Positions 9,800-18,889 of a DNA stretch of 54,613 bases are shown piece by piece (within the stretch, counting starts at the first letter, position 1; each line of letters starts with the position of its first letter). Made by a program: the position numbers and the translations under genes. The DNA comes from Spirochaetales bacterium. Lineage in GTDB: Bacteria; Spirochaetota; Spirochaetia; JC444; Marispirochaetaceae. The notes below the pieces were generated by a model, which worked only from the letters and a program-made list of their open reading frames with translations, had not been told where the DNA came from and searched no databases. The stretch spans positions 1 to 54,613 of the forward strand of contig JAFGQL010000126.1 of the NCBI GenBank assembly GCA_016935695.1. The letters run 5' to 3'.

Positions 9800-9818
9800 T
9801 GATAAACCTTTACAGCCA

Positions 9819-10850
9819 TTAAAAGGCTCCTTCCAGGCCGCCAAGACCTTCAACAATTTCTGCAACATTGTATTCCATAAAGGACATATAGCTGTCTCCT
9901 GTCTCCCCGGCGGCGGCAAGGGAACCGGTAAAAAGTGTCCGTACATCAAGAGATTTCCCCAGGGATTTTTCTATGGTACGGGAAAGCTTATCCACCTGGC
10001 CGCCGGCAGTCTGCCCTATGAAAATTGCAGTCACCTGATACTCGTTTATAATATCAATCAAGCGGGTAAGATCCCTTACTGAAGGTTCTGTATTTGAGGA
10101 AAATCCCGGTAAAATGGAGCCGATAACCGTAAAACCGTAATCGCGGGCAAAATAGCCCAGGGTGTGGTGATCAGTCACCAGAATCCGGTTTTCTGCCGGC
10201 AGCTGTGAGACTGCGTCTTCTATGCGCCGGTGCAGGTCAAGGAGAAGCGTACGGTACTGATCGGCCCGGCTGCTGTAGTTTTCCCGGTGAGCCGGATCTG
10301 CCGCCGACAAGGTTTCCTCTATGACATCAACCCAGGTCAGCACATTCAAAGGACTCATCCAGGTATGGGGGTCCCCCCGGTGGTGATGGTCATCCCCGGC
10401 TTCGTGTTCACCGGGATGGCCGGCGTCACTGTCTTCCCCGTCGTGCTCATCTTCACCGCCGGAGCCGGTTTTACCGGATTCGTTTTCAATTGCGTTCACC
10501 CGGGATGATACTTCCACCACACCGCCGGGACGGACATTTTCAAGAAGGGTAAGGAGATTTTCTTCAAGATCAAGGCCGTTTACAAAAACGATATCCGCTG
10601 ATTCTGCCTTCGCTATTTCCCGGGGAGCCGGTTCATATCCGTGGGGGTCGGTCCCCGGCTCTATAAGGCAGAATACATCGGCGTCTGTGCCGGCAACAGA
10701 CCGGACCACATCCCAGACTATACTGGTGGACGCAACGACGGACAACCCGCCTTCCCCCTCCTTCTGCCCCGACGCCCATGCAGACGGAACAACTATCGTC
10801 GCTGCGATGAGCGCAATTAATCCCTTACGAAAAACTGAAAATGTATCCAT
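9819..10850 (-). CDS. znuA: Zinc-type metal-binding lipoprotein/periplasmic protein (cluster A-I)
   Basis: A 343-residue periplasmic solute-binding protein of the ZnuA/TroA family. A signal sequence ends near AWASGQK. Metal-ligand regions visible are DPHGYEP, GDPHTWMSP and TDHHTLGYF. Between the first two lies an acidic, histidine-rich loop (about residues 128-150: Glu/Asp-rich with six or more His), a feature of zinc-specific members that is absent from most manganese binders. That favours zinc. A TTGACG-N18-TACTTT pair ends 6 nt before the ATG with no Shine-Dalgarno, so its mRNA is predicted to be leaderless. I see no convincing Zur palindrome. Confidence 0.88.
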   Translation of the reverse strand: MDTFSVFRKGLIALIAATIVVPSAWASGQKEGEGGLSVVASTSIVWDVVRSVAGTDADVFCLIEPGTDPHGYEPAPREIAKAESADIVFVNGLDLEENLLTLLENVRPGGVVEVSSRVNAIENESGKTGSGGEDEHDGEDSDAGHPGEHEAGDDHHHRGDPHTWMSPLNVLTWVDVIEETLSAADPAHRENYSSRADQYRTLLLDLHRRIEDAVSQLPAENRILVTDHHTLGYFARDYGFTVIGSILPGFSSNTEPSVRDLTRLIDIINEYQVTAIFIGQTAGGQVDKLSRTIEKSLGKSLDVRTLFTGSLAAAGETGDSYMSFMEYNVAEIVEGLGGLEGAF

Positions 10851-10856
10851 AGGTCA

Positions 10857-10886
10857 AAAGTACCCAGCCGTTCAGCCTGTCGTCAA
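10857..10886 (-). promoter_or_regulatory. Promoter of the znu operon (leaderless)
   Basis: TTGACG (10881-10886), 18-nt spacer, TACTTT (10857-10862), then six nt to the znuA ATG at 10850. The expected transcription start coincides with the start codon. It separates znu from the upstream pot genes. Confidence 0.55.
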
Positions 10887-10906
10887 GCATATTAACCGGA
10901 AACGCA

Positions 10907-11947
10907 CTACCTCGCCGCTTTTACCTGGTCCCAGATCTCGCTGTACAGGGCGTTGCCCTCCCCAAGATCCTGAATAACTTCACAGTTGGCGATTATGGAC
11001 GGTGACATCAGGATGGGTTCCTCAGCCTTCAGGTCGTCGCTGAGAAAAGGATATGCCGCGGTGTTAGGCGCAAGATAATATACATACTCCATATTCGCGG
11101 CGGCGACCTCGCCGTCAAGCAGGAAATTCATGAATGCGTATGCCAGGTCTTTATGTTCGCTGGATTTAAGCATAACAATGTTATCACAGGCTAATGAAGT
11201 CCCTTCCACCGGAATGGCGTACTCAATATCGCTGTTTTCTTCCATTGTCTGGTACAGGTCTCCCGAGTAACCCTGGACTATAAAAAACTCTTCGGAAACC
11301 AGCCCGTTTTTGTATTGGTCCGCCTCGAATTTCGCCAGGTTCTTTTTCCATTGGACAAGAAGGTCTCTGGCCTGGGCAAGCTCAACGGGGTTGAGGGTGT
11401 TAAGGCTGTAACCCAGGGTTTTCAAAGCGGCGCCGATTGCTTCCCGCATATCGTTCAGCATGGTCATTCTGCCGGCAAACCGGGCATCACCGAAAATCCG
11501 CCAGCTTGGCGTAAAAGGCTGGTCCACCTTGTCGGCCAGATAGCCGATGCCCGTGTTGCTTATCATGTACGGCACCGAGTATTTTGACTGGAGATCAAGG
11601 GAAAAGGCGACGTAGGCCGAATCTATGTTTTTTATGTTTGGAATTTTTTCATGATCCAGAGTTTCAAGAAGGTTTTCCCGCGCCATGATCTGCACCATAT
11701 ATCCCGAGGGAAACACCAGATCATAACCTGCGGCGCCGGCCTTCAGCTTGGCGAACATGGTTTCGTTTGAGTCGTAATAATCCATCACCACACGGCAATT
11801 GTGCTCTTCCTCAAACTGAACGACAAGATCTTCATTAATGTAGTCGGACCAGTTGTATACATACAGCTCCTGTACATCATTTCCGCATCCGGTACACACC
11901 GCGACAGCACACATCACGGTACACATAAAAAAACAAATCCTTTTCAT
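10907..11947 (-). CDS. potD: Spermidine/putrescine-binding protein
   Basis: A 346-residue periplasmic polyamine-binding protein of the PotD/PotF family. The signal peptide has a lipobox-like CTGC near residues 19-22, then LYVYNWSDYINEDLVVQFEEE, the family's characteristic opening, and later YDLVFPSGY and the conserved PYMISNTGIGY. Shine-Dalgarno GGAGGAGA lies just upstream of ATG 11947. It is last in a potABCD operon and delivers substrate to PotBC at the inner membrane. Confidence 0.92.
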   Translation of the reverse strand: MKRICFFMCTVMCAVAVCTGCGNDVQELYVYNWSDYINEDLVVQFEEEHNCRVVMDYYDSNETMFAKLKAGAAGYDLVFPSGYMVQIMARENLLETLDHEKIPNIKNIDSAYVAFSLDLQSKYSVPYMISNTGIGYLADKVDQPFTPSWRIFGDARFAGRMTMLNDMREAIGAALKTLGYSLNTLNPVELAQARDLLVQWKKNLAKFEADQYKNGLVSEEFFIVQGYSGDLYQTMEENSDIEYAIPVEGTSLACDNIVMLKSSEHKDLAYAFMNFLLDGEVAAANMEYVYYLAPNTAAYPFLSDDLKAEEPILMSPSIIANCEVIQDLGEGNALYSEIWDQVKAAR

Positions 11948-11981
11948 GTCTTCTCCTCCTCAACTGCATGGCCGGCCGGCG

Positions 11982-12761
11982 TTATCCCGCCGTTTTAGAA
12001 CCGGATGAAATTCTCTGGTACCCAAGAGCAACAAGAAACGTTGCTGCAAGGAACAACGTCGAAAGGGCATTAATCATCGGCGGCTTACCGAATTTGATCA
12101 TACTGTAAATCTGAAGCGGCAGGGTGGACGATCCAGGTCCTGCGGTAAAAAAGGTGATAACAAAATCATCCAGAGAGAGTGTCAACGCCAGCATGGCACC
12201 AGCCGCGAGCCCGGGACCAAGCAGCGGCAGGTATATTTTAGTCAGGATGGTAAACCGCGATGCCCCCAGATCCTGGGCGGCTTCTACAACGCTGAAATCG
12301 AAATTCTGCAGCCGGGCCATAATGGTGACCGCGACATAACTGATACTGAACGTAATGTGCCCAAGAATAATTGTAAGGAGGCTCAAACGTACACCTATGG
12401 CTATGAAAAAAAGCAAAAGACTCATGCCCATGAGAATGTCGGGAAAGATAAGAGGAAGAGACACCAGGCCGTAATGCAGCCGTTGGACCCTGCCCTTGTA
12501 ACGGTACAGGCAGAAACCGGCGATGCTTCCAATAATTACGGAGCACAGGGTAGAAACCAGGGCAACTACTACTGTGTTGGTGAGGGATACCCATACATTT
12601 CGGTCATGAAAAAGAGCGGAATACCATTTCAATGAAAAACCGCCCCACAGTGAACCAAAGCGTGAAGCATTAAAGGAGTTGAACACAAGAACGGCTATCG
12701 GGACGTACAAAAAAAGGAGGACAAAGAAGGTCAGAACTCCGGAAAACCGTACACCTTTCAC
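11982..12761 (-). CDS. potC: Spermidine/putrescine ABC permease
   Basis: A 259-residue BPD-type inner-membrane permease with six predicted helices and the EAA loop motif VVEAAQDLGASRFTILTKIYLPLL. Its ATG overlaps the potB stop by 4 nt (ATGA), so it is translationally coupled. Partner of PotB. Confidence 0.92.
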   Translation of the reverse strand: MKGVRFSGVLTFFVLLFLYVPIAVLVFNSFNASRFGSLWGGFSLKWYSALFHDRNVWVSLTNTVVVALVSTLCSVIIGSIAGFCLYRYKGRVQRLHYGLVSLPLIFPDILMGMSLLLFFIAIGVRLSLLTIILGHITFSISYVAVTIMARLQNFDFSVVEAAQDLGASRFTILTKIYLPLLGPGLAAGAMLALTLSLDDFVITFFTAGPGSSTLPLQIYSMIKFGKPPMINALSTLFLAATFLVALGYQRISSGSKTAG

Positions 12762-13663
12762 AGACCGTGCTCCCCTATGGACGGAACATCGGCAAAAGCC
12801 CTGCCGTTACTGCGGATTTTCTTTACCACCAGGCCGCCGATGACCGGAAGAACAACGGCAAGAACCAGTAATGTCGACAGGGCGCTGCCCCTCGGAAGAT
12901 TCCGGTCAACAAACACCCTCTGAGCGATTTTGTTTCCCAGCATTTCACCATCGGTACCGCCTACCATGTCGGGAATCACATAAGACCCGAGGGCCGGGAT
13001 GAATACTACCATCACTGCCGATACGATCCCCTGGCTGATTCCGGGAAGAAAAACCCGGAAAAAGGACCGCAAGGGTCCTGCACCGAGATCACGGGATGCT
13101 TCGATAAGAGTAAAATCGAATTTTTCTATGGCCGCGTACAAGGGCAGCACCGCAAAAGGAAGATAGGTGTATACCAGAACCAGAAGCACTGCTCCCTGAT
13201 TGTATAAAAGAGATGTATCTTCCGATACAAGACGCAGCGCCACCAGCATATCTTTCAGCATCCCTTCCGGATGAAGAATTATTTTCCAGGCGTACACACG
13301 GATCAGGAAATTCGTCCAGAAAGGAATGATGATCAGCAGCATAAGGTGTGCCTGGTGTTTTTTTTCAGCCCGGGCAATAAAGTAGGCCACAGGAAGTCCC
13401 AGGGCCAGGCACCACAGGGTCGTCTGGAAACTTAAGTTAACCGTCCGGAAAAGGATGCCCGGAAAACTCGGGGAAAAAATATCCTTGAAACCTTCAAGGG
13501 AGAATGAATCGCCGATACCGCCGTAGGGATCAGCCGTCCTGAAGCTCATGCTGACAACCATCAGGGTAGGGACAAGGAACAATACAAGAAGCCACAGGAA
13601 TGACGGGGCCGTAAACAGAGTCTCCTGAATGCGGCGGGGCGTTAAGGTTCTCATACCGGGCAT
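12758..13663 (-). CDS. potB: Spermidine/putrescine ABC permease
   Basis: A BPD-type permease of about 301 residues with six helices and the EAA loop LIEASRDLGAGPLRSFFRVFLPG. The open frame runs into the end of potA. I chose ATG 13663 immediately after the potA stop, with GGTGA 5 nt upstream; ATG 13654 with AGGA is an alternative. Start and stop overlaps with neighbours indicate one operon. Confidence 0.9.
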   Translation of the reverse strand: MPGMRTLTPRRIQETLFTAPSFLWLLVLFLVPTLMVVSMSFRTADPYGGIGDSFSLEGFKDIFSPSFPGILFRTVNLSFQTTLWCLALGLPVAYFIARAEKKHQAHLMLLIIIPFWTNFLIRVYAWKIILHPEGMLKDMLVALRLVSEDTSLLYNQGAVLLVLVYTYLPFAVLPLYAAIEKFDFTLIEASRDLGAGPLRSFFRVFLPGISQGIVSAVMVVFIPALGSYVIPDMVGGTDGEMLGNKIAQRVFVDRNLPRGSALSTLLVLAVVLPVIGGLVVKKIRSNGRAFADVPSIGEHGL

Positions 13664-13664
13664 C

Positions 13665-14879
13665 CTATTCACCGCTGCCGGAGGACAAAGCATCTTCACC
13701 GCCGGTTTTCTGGTCCGGCGAAAGGTCTTCTCCCAGCATGTCGCCGTCCTCGGGCATCATTAACAGTTTTTCATCGGTAAGGGCATAGCGCTGGAGCATG
13801 AACCCGTCGTCGGCATGCCAGGCAAGCCAGACCTCATCGCCCCAGGTCGGAGGGGCCTCATCCAGAATGAAATGCCGGTGCTGCAGGAGAGCGGTAACCA
13901 GCCATTCTCCCACACGGACCCAGTAGCGGGTCGAACTGCCGAGATACACAAGGTTTTCAACGGTGCCCCGCATGGTATTCTCATAATCATGAGATTCAAA
14001 AGGCATGCGCCGAAGACGTATCTTCTCGGGCCGCACGCTCAGGTGGACCATATCCCCCGGCCTCCGGGGGCTGTCGTTATAACACAGGGCATCAGGCAGA
14101 CCGTCTATGGCAATGCGGCTGTAATTTGGAGGAACAGCCTCCCGCACCTGGCCGTCAAAAAAATTAGTGTCGCCGATAAAGGCCGCGGTAAAACTGGAAA
14201 CCGGGCTTTCATACACCTGGGCCGGGGTGCCGATCTGTTCGATTTTGCCCTCATTCATCACAGCGATACGGTCGGAGAGGCTTATGGCTTCTCCCTGGTC
14301 ATGAGTGACAAACAGGAAGGTGATCCCTACCTCGTCGTGAATCTGATCGAGCTCGATCAGCATACGCTGTCTGAGTTTCAGATCGAGGGCGGCAAGCGGT
14401 TCATCCAGCAGGAGTACCTGGGGCTTGTTCACCAGGGCCCTGGCAATGGCCACCCGCTGTTTCTGCCCGCCGCTGATCTGGGACGGTTTTTTGTGGGCGT
14501 GGTCTTTCATCTGGATAAGGTCGAGCATCGCATCGACTTCTAACTTTATATCTGTGGAGTTCTTCCCCGCCACTTTGAGGCCGAAGGCGATATTATCGTA
14601 CACACTCATGTGGGGAAACAGGGCATAATTCTGAAAAACCGTATTGACCTTCCGCTTGTTCGGCGGGAGACTGGAGATGTCCTCTCCATTCAGGATAACC
14701 CGTCCCTTGTCGGGAGTCTCAAACCCGGCGCACAGGCGCAGCAGAGTCGTTTTCCCGCAGCCGCTGGGGCCTAACAGAGAAAAGACTTCCCCGCGCTCCA
14801 CGGAAAGAGAAACATCGTCCACAGCCGTGTGGGAACCGAAAGTTTTCCGGATCCCTTCAAACACAAGGAAGTCCTTCAA
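13665..14879 (-). CDS. potA: Spermidine/putrescine ABC transporter ATPase
   Basis: An ABC ATPase with Walker A GPSGCGKTT, signature ISGGQKQR, Walker B LLLDEPLAALD and a C-terminal TOBE regulatory domain (about the last 130 residues), as in PotA. The start is uncertain. No ATG is available; GTG 14936 lacks a Shine-Dalgarno, TTG 14879 has GGGG 7 nt upstream and keeps the first beta strand (FLVFEGIRKTFG), and GTG 14864 has GAAGGA but would shorten that strand. I use TTG 14879. First gene of the pot operon, divergent from thpR. Confidence 0.9.
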   Translation of the reverse strand: MKDFLVFEGIRKTFGSHTAVDDVSLSVERGEVFSLLGPSGCGKTTLLRLCAGFETPDKGRVILNGEDISSLPPNKRKVNTVFQNYALFPHMSVYDNIAFGLKVAGKNSTDIKLEVDAMLDLIQMKDHAHKKPSQISGGQKQRVAIARALVNKPQVLLLDEPLAALDLKLRQRMLIELDQIHDEVGITFLFVTHDQGEAISLSDRIAVMNEGKIEQIGTPAQVYESPVSSFTAAFIGDTNFFDGQVREAVPPNYSRIAIDGLPDALCYNDSPRRPGDMVHLSVRPEKIRLRRMPFESHDYENTMRGTVENLVYLGSSTRYWVRVGEWLVTALLQHRHFILDEAPPTWGDEVWLAWHADDGFMLQRYALTDEKLLMMPEDGDMLGEDLSPDQKTGGEDALSSGSGE

Positions 14880-14973
14880 CTTATGGCCCCTGCAGGAAAG
14901 GATTACGCGATACGGGGATTTCTGAACCCCTTTCACTAGTGTAATCTATGAGAAACAGATACATTATGCAAGT

Positions 14974-15537
14974 ATGAAAAACATGGGAAGATTGTTTTAC
15001 GCGGCTATCCTGCCGGCTCCGGTTCTACAGCAACTGACGGCTGTTCAGAAACAGCTGCAGCAGAACGGGGTCGGGGGGCGGCTGATCCCCGGGGACATGC
15101 TCCATCTGACACTCCATTTTCTGGGCCCTGTTCCGGACAGCCGTGTACATCAGCTCTCTGCCCTTCTTGATACTGCGGCGGCCCATATGAAACCGTTCAC
15201 TGTGAACATCACCGGTCTCGGCTGGTTTCGGCAATCGAAGGGAAGACTTATCTTCGCGGATGCGCGTGTCAGCCCGGAATTGAACGCTGTGGCCGACACA
15301 CTGAAAACCTCATCGGGAATGGGAGACCTGAAACCGTTCCGGCCCCATATAACCCTTGTACGCGGCGCGGTGCGTGTACATGTCCCGTCTGTTCTGGAAG
15401 GTGCCCTGCACATCGAAGGTGAAATCAGCCGTCTCGCGCTCTACGAAAGCGTCATTGTACAGGGACGGCCCGCCTACCGGCGTATTCACACAACAGAGCT
15501 GAATGATTCAACCGGCGGCCACAGGGAACCGCCGTAA
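14974..15537 (+). CDS. thpR: RNA 2',3'-cyclic phosphodiesterase (ThpR/LigT)
   Basis: A 187-residue 2H phosphoesterase with both catalytic HxT motifs visible: His44-Leu-Thr46 (HLTLHFLG) and His125-Ile-Thr127 (PHITLVR). Members hydrolyse 2',3'-cyclic phosphates on RNA, and the bacterial family was first described as a 2'-5' RNA ligase. No Shine-Dalgarno is visible; a TACATT lies 8 nt before the ATG but without a convincing -35. Convergent with the M28 peptidase gene. Confidence 0.88.
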   Translation: MKNMGRLFYAAILPAPVLQQLTAVQKQLQQNGVGGRLIPGDMLHLTLHFLGPVPDSRVHQLSALLDTAAAHMKPFTVNITGLGWFRQSKGRLIFADARVSPELNAVADTLKTSSGMGDLKPFRPHITLVRGAVRVHVPSVLEGALHIEGEISRLALYESVIVQGRPAYRRIHTTELNDSTGGHREPP

Positions 15538-15560
15538 CCATATAACGATGCACTTGATTT

Positions 15561-17111
15561 TCAGGAGGAATCTCCGGGAATCTGATCAAGGTTCAGTATG
15601 AGCCGGGCTCCCATTTCGGTAACAGTCTGCATCCGTTCTCCGCTCAGCCGGTCTGCCTCGTCATCGACATGGTGATATTCGTCATGCAATCCAGTGAAAA
15701 AGAACACGGTAGGAATCCCCGCTTCATGAAAGGGGAGGAAATCACTCACCGCCGCTCCGTGCCCTGTATATCTCTTGATGGTTACACCGCTGCCGGCCAG
15801 TTCACGTACCGCATCGGTGAAAACCCCCTGCCCGCTGTACTGGATAAGCAGCGGCACCCCGGTATCCCTTCCGATCATGTCAAAGTTCAACATGACGGCA
15901 GCTTTCTCTACATACTGCCGGTACTCTTCGACAAACGACTTCGATCCGAAAAGTCCGAGTTCTTCTGCAGAGAAAAAGGCAAACACCAGACCTGTGTTCC
16001 GAAGGCCTCCGGCAAACTTGCCTGCAAGTTCAAGAACCGCCGCGGTACCGGAAGCGTTATCGTCAGCGCCATTAAGGACGTAGTCGTCCCCGCCGTCCCC
16101 GCCGATAGCTGCCAGGGTCCGGTAGCTTCCCAGATGATCATGATGGGCCCCTACAACAATAACCCGTTTTTCTCCTTCGGGTAATGTACTGCGGTTTTGC
16201 CGGGACGGCACAAACAGCAGGATATTCCTTGCTTTGATTGGGGAATCAGAAGCCTTGAGGGTAATGCTGCCCTCTGCCGCCGGCAGGGGCTTGAGCTGCG
16301 ACGGAAGGCGGCCTTCATTGAGGGCAAGCTGATAATCATGAAAGGATACTTCAGGAAAGACCTTTTCCATGTAGGCCAATGATACATGAACAGCGGGGAT
16401 AGGACCGTCAAGGAAACGGGCTCCCGGCACAGGGCTGAAACCGAAGGGAGGAGATGCGGGATCGTCGGCAGAGACGCTTAACGGTCCATCGACAAGGACA
16501 AGGCCTTCCGCGCCGTTTTTGGCAGCTGTTTCTATTTTGGAGGCAAACGCGGCATAACGGGTATGGCGGGTACCCATAAACAGCGAATCCGGATCATCGG
16601 CATTCGGTTCATAGCGGAATACAAGCACTATCTTTCCGCCAACCTCCAGATCCTTGTAATCGTCATAGGCATACTCAGGAGCAGTAATCCCGTAACCGGC
16701 AAAAACAATGTCCTTATCGGCGGCTGTGCCGGCCCCGGCACCGGGAAGGGGATAATGAGCGGTATCAAACAACAGGGGAAACCGGCGTGTGCCCCGTGAA
16801 ATATGCCCAAGCCCGCTGCTTTCTCTGCCTGCCCCGGATTCCAACCCCGTGACTGCCGGATAAAAGAGTTCAAATTCCTGAAACACAGGCTTTGTGTGCC
16901 GGGAAAACCCGTCCAGCTGGGTGAAAATATATTCTTCCGCCTCGGCAAGCCCGGAAGTGCCGGTCATCCTGCCGCCCCGTCCGTCTGCGGCCAGATACTC
17001 GACATGGGTTACCAGCTCCTGCAGGTGTACACGATTCAGACAGCCGCTTGCCATAGTCACGAGAAAAATAAACGTAAACATCAGTACAGATGGTGCGTAT
17101 AGTCGTTTCAT
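15561..17111 (-). CDS. M28-family aminopeptidase lipoprotein with PA domain
   Basis: A 516-residue exported zinc peptidase. ATG 17111 has GAGGCGGT directly upstream and gives a basic signal peptide with lipobox ASGC. A protease-associated insert (about residues 120-240, with GKIVLVFRYE and AAKNGAEGLVLVDGP) precedes the M28 catalytic domain. Two-zinc ligands and catalytic residues are recognisable: GAHHDHLG (His), NGADDNASG (Asp), SAEELGLFGS (Glu pair), NFDMIGRD (Asp) and the C-terminal HDEYHHVDD (His). It probably trims peptides at the cell surface or in the periplasm. A 112-nt promoter region separates it from the divergent MGMT gene. Confidence 0.9.
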   Translation of the reverse strand: MKRLYAPSVLMFTFIFLVTMASGCLNRVHLQELVTHVEYLAADGRGGRMTGTSGLAEAEEYIFTQLDGFSRHTKPVFQEFELFYPAVTGLESGAGRESSGLGHISRGTRRFPLLFDTAHYPLPGAGAGTAADKDIVFAGYGITAPEYAYDDYKDLEVGGKIVLVFRYEPNADDPDSLFMGTRHTRYAAFASKIETAAKNGAEGLVLVDGPLSVSADDPASPPFGFSPVPGARFLDGPIPAVHVSLAYMEKVFPEVSFHDYQLALNEGRLPSQLKPLPAAEGSITLKASDSPIKARNILLFVPSRQNRSTLPEGEKRVIVVGAHHDHLGSYRTLAAIGGDGGDDYVLNGADDNASGTAAVLELAGKFAGGLRNTGLVFAFFSAEELGLFGSKSFVEEYRQYVEKAAVMLNFDMIGRDTGVPLLIQYSGQGVFTDAVRELAGSGVTIKRYTGHGAAVSDFLPFHEAGIPTVFFFTGLHDEYHHVDDEADRLSGERMQTVTEMGARLILNLDQIPGDSS

Positions 17112-17187
17112 ACCGCCTCGCATGCTAAAAGGTACCGTAACAAAGACCCCTCGGGTAGAAAAAATGCATAGAATTGCCAAAGTACGG

Positions 17188-17216
17188 TTGGCCCATCGCC
17201 GCCTTCGCGCTATGAT
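17188..17216 (+). promoter_or_regulatory. Promoter of the AraC-MGMT gene (leaderless)
   Basis: TTGGCC-N17-TATGAT with 7 nt to ATG 17224. It decides between the in-frame ATGs at 17164, 17212 and 17224 in favour of the last. Confidence 0.45.
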
Positions 17217-17223
17217 AAGCAGG

Positions 17224-18054
17224 ATGCCTGATACCTATTATGCCATCGAAAAAGTCCTGACATACCTGGATAACAACCCTCAGGACCGCCCCGGCCTTAT
17301 CCACATGGCGGAAATTTCCGGTATGCCGGCTCCCCGTTTTGAAAAGGCTTTTCAGTCCCTGACCGGCGCTTCACCATATCAGTTTCTCGACATCATCAGT
17401 AACGGATACACAAAACCCCTCCTCGATTCAATGTCGGTCATCAATTCAAGCCTTTCTTCCGGCCTTTCGGATACCGGCAGGCATCACGATACGTTTGTGC
17501 ACCTTCATTCTGCCACCCAGGAAGAAGTAAGATCAGGAGGTAAAGATCTTGAGATTTGGCTCGGGACAGCCCCTGGTCCTTTCGGTAATTGTCTGATCGC
17601 CAGCACGCAGACAGGCATATCCCACTTGTTTTTCCTGGATAAGGAGGCGGATGAACATGAAGCCTCAGAGGGTGTCCGGAAAACCTGGCCCCAGGCTTAT
17701 TTTTACAACGACAATAAAAAGGCACGGAGCTTAGCGGACAGGATCTTCAGCCAGTGGAACAAGGAAGAACCTTTTCACGTACACATCAAAGGCACCGAAT
17801 TCCAGACGGCAGTGTGGAAGGCCCTTCTCACCATACCTGAAGGCTCGGTAACATCTTATGCGCGTATCGCTCATGCAAGCGGAAATCCTGCGGCGGTACG
17901 CGCGGCAGCGGCAGCAGTTGCCGCAAACCCGGTGAGCTATCTTATACCCTGCCACCGGGTCATAGCCTCAAACGGCAGTATTCATCATTACCGCTGGGGC
18001 CGCGCCAGAAAACAGATTATCCTTGGAAGAGAGTTGTCCGCCGCGGGCATCTGA
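17224..18054 (+). CDS. AraC-type HTH fused to methylated-DNA-cysteine methyltransferase
   Basis: About 276 residues. The N-terminal 75 residues resemble an AraC helix-turn-helix (AIEKVLTYLDNN ... GASPYQFLD). The C-terminal 170 residues are an MGMT/Ogt domain with active-site IPCHRVI (Cys243) and the upstream Arg-finger region AARAAAAA-like AAVRAAAAAVAANP. MGMT transfers O6-alkyl groups from guanine to its own cysteine. This is the order of the central and C-terminal parts of Ada, but the N-terminal zinc/Cys phosphotriester domain of Ada is absent, so methylation sensing would have to differ. The start was chosen from the promoter geometry; in-frame ATG 17212 is the alternative. Confidence 0.88.
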   Translation: MPDTYYAIEKVLTYLDNNPQDRPGLIHMAEISGMPAPRFEKAFQSLTGASPYQFLDIISNGYTKPLLDSMSVINSSLSSGLSDTGRHHDTFVHLHSATQEEVRSGGKDLEIWLGTAPGPFGNCLIASTQTGISHLFFLDKEADEHEASEGVRKTWPQAYFYNDNKKARSLADRIFSQWNKEEPFHVHIKGTEFQTAVWKALLTIPEGSVTSYARIAHASGNPAAVRAAAAAVAANPVSYLIPCHRVIASNGSIHHYRWGRARKQIILGRELSAAGI

Positions 18055-18068
18055 ACACAGAACCGTGA

Positions 18069-18809
18069 TCAGGCCGGCGCAAGGCGCGTATGAAGCTCGG
18101 CGTAGGCGTTTTCCATCAGCTGGCGCACGTGGTCCCTCAATGAACGGTATGAATCAAAATCTTTGGGGAAAACCGGATCCAGGACCTTTATAATGATCTT
18201 CTGGGCGTGTTTCATGAAAACACCGTGCTTGGGAACAGCCTGAAACGACCCGTCGATCACCAGGGGCACCACCGGTGTCATGGTGTCAAACGCAAGCTTG
18301 AAGGCGCCGCCCTTAAACCGTTTAATTGCCCCGTCGGGCGTCCTTGTGCCTTCCGGAAATATCATCAAGGAACTGCCGCGGTTCAAATAGGCAATAGACT
18401 TATTCAGCATCTTTTCCTGGCTTTTTCTGTCTTCACGGTCCAGATTGATATAGCCGTTCATGGTCATGTTCCAGCCGACAAACGGAATCCGGAAAAGGGA
18501 TTTCTTGGCTATCCATTTTAAATGGGTAAAAAGATGAAAAATAACCGATATGTCATACAGCGACTGATGGTTACAGACGAAAATTCTTGCGCCCTTGATC
18601 TTCAGTCTTTTACGGTCCTCCACCCGTACCCGCAGCAGCGGATTTATGAATGCATAGGAAGCGCCCCATACACAGGTGTAATAATGCAGGATTCTTCTGT
18701 TGGGGTCCCACCAGAAAGTGAGCAAAAACAATAAAAGAGCGGGAATAAAGAATGCCACAGATAAAACAATTGACACTCCCCAGACAAGAATGGACATAAG
18801 TGCGTACAT
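18069..18809 (-). CDS. plsC: 1-acyl-sn-glycerol-3-phosphate acyltransferase
   Basis: A 246-residue membrane acyltransferase with motif I NHQSLYD (His81, Asp86), motif III FPEGTRTPDG and the hydrophobic VPLVIDGS motif IV. N-terminal residues 5-33 form one or two membrane segments. ATG 18809 has AAAAGGG 6 nt upstream; a TTG two codons earlier has none. It makes phosphatidic acid. It follows the Mla-type operon on the same strand, tying lipid synthesis to lipid transport, but has a possible promoter of its own. Confidence 0.92.
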   Translation of the reverse strand: MYALMSILVWGVSIVLSVAFFIPALLLFLLTFWWDPNRRILHYYTCVWGASYAFINPLLRVRVEDRKRLKIKGARIFVCNHQSLYDISVIFHLFTHLKWIAKKSLFRIPFVGWNMTMNGYINLDREDRKSQEKMLNKSIAYLNRGSSLMIFPEGTRTPDGAIKRFKGGAFKLAFDTMTPVVPLVIDGSFQAVPKHGVFMKHAQKIIIKVLDPVFPKDFDSYRSLRDHVRQLMENAYAELHTRLAPA

Positions 18810-18860
18810 ATACAACCCTTTTCCCGGGGCTGGAAATAGTCATTCCCCGGAAGCAGAAAC

Positions 18861-18889
18861 AGTATAAGTGGGTTTGGCCCCTGCGTCTA
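18861..18889 (-). promoter_or_regulatory. Possible plsC promoter with hairpin leader
   Basis: TAGACG-N17-TATACT, with the -35 on the MCE stop codon. The predicted leader (about 45 nt) contains an inverted repeat CCGGGG-N15-CCCCGG just before the Shine-Dalgarno. No T-run follows, so this is not an ordinary terminator. Confidence 0.35.

Noticed and set aside
13815-14543. 242-codon open frame on the plus strand inside potA
   Set aside because: Mirror frame of a well-defined ABC ATPase.
18820-18850. Stem-loop before plsC read as a terminator of the mla operon
   Set aside because: The stem is followed by GAAAAGGG, which is the plsC ribosome-binding site, not a T-run.
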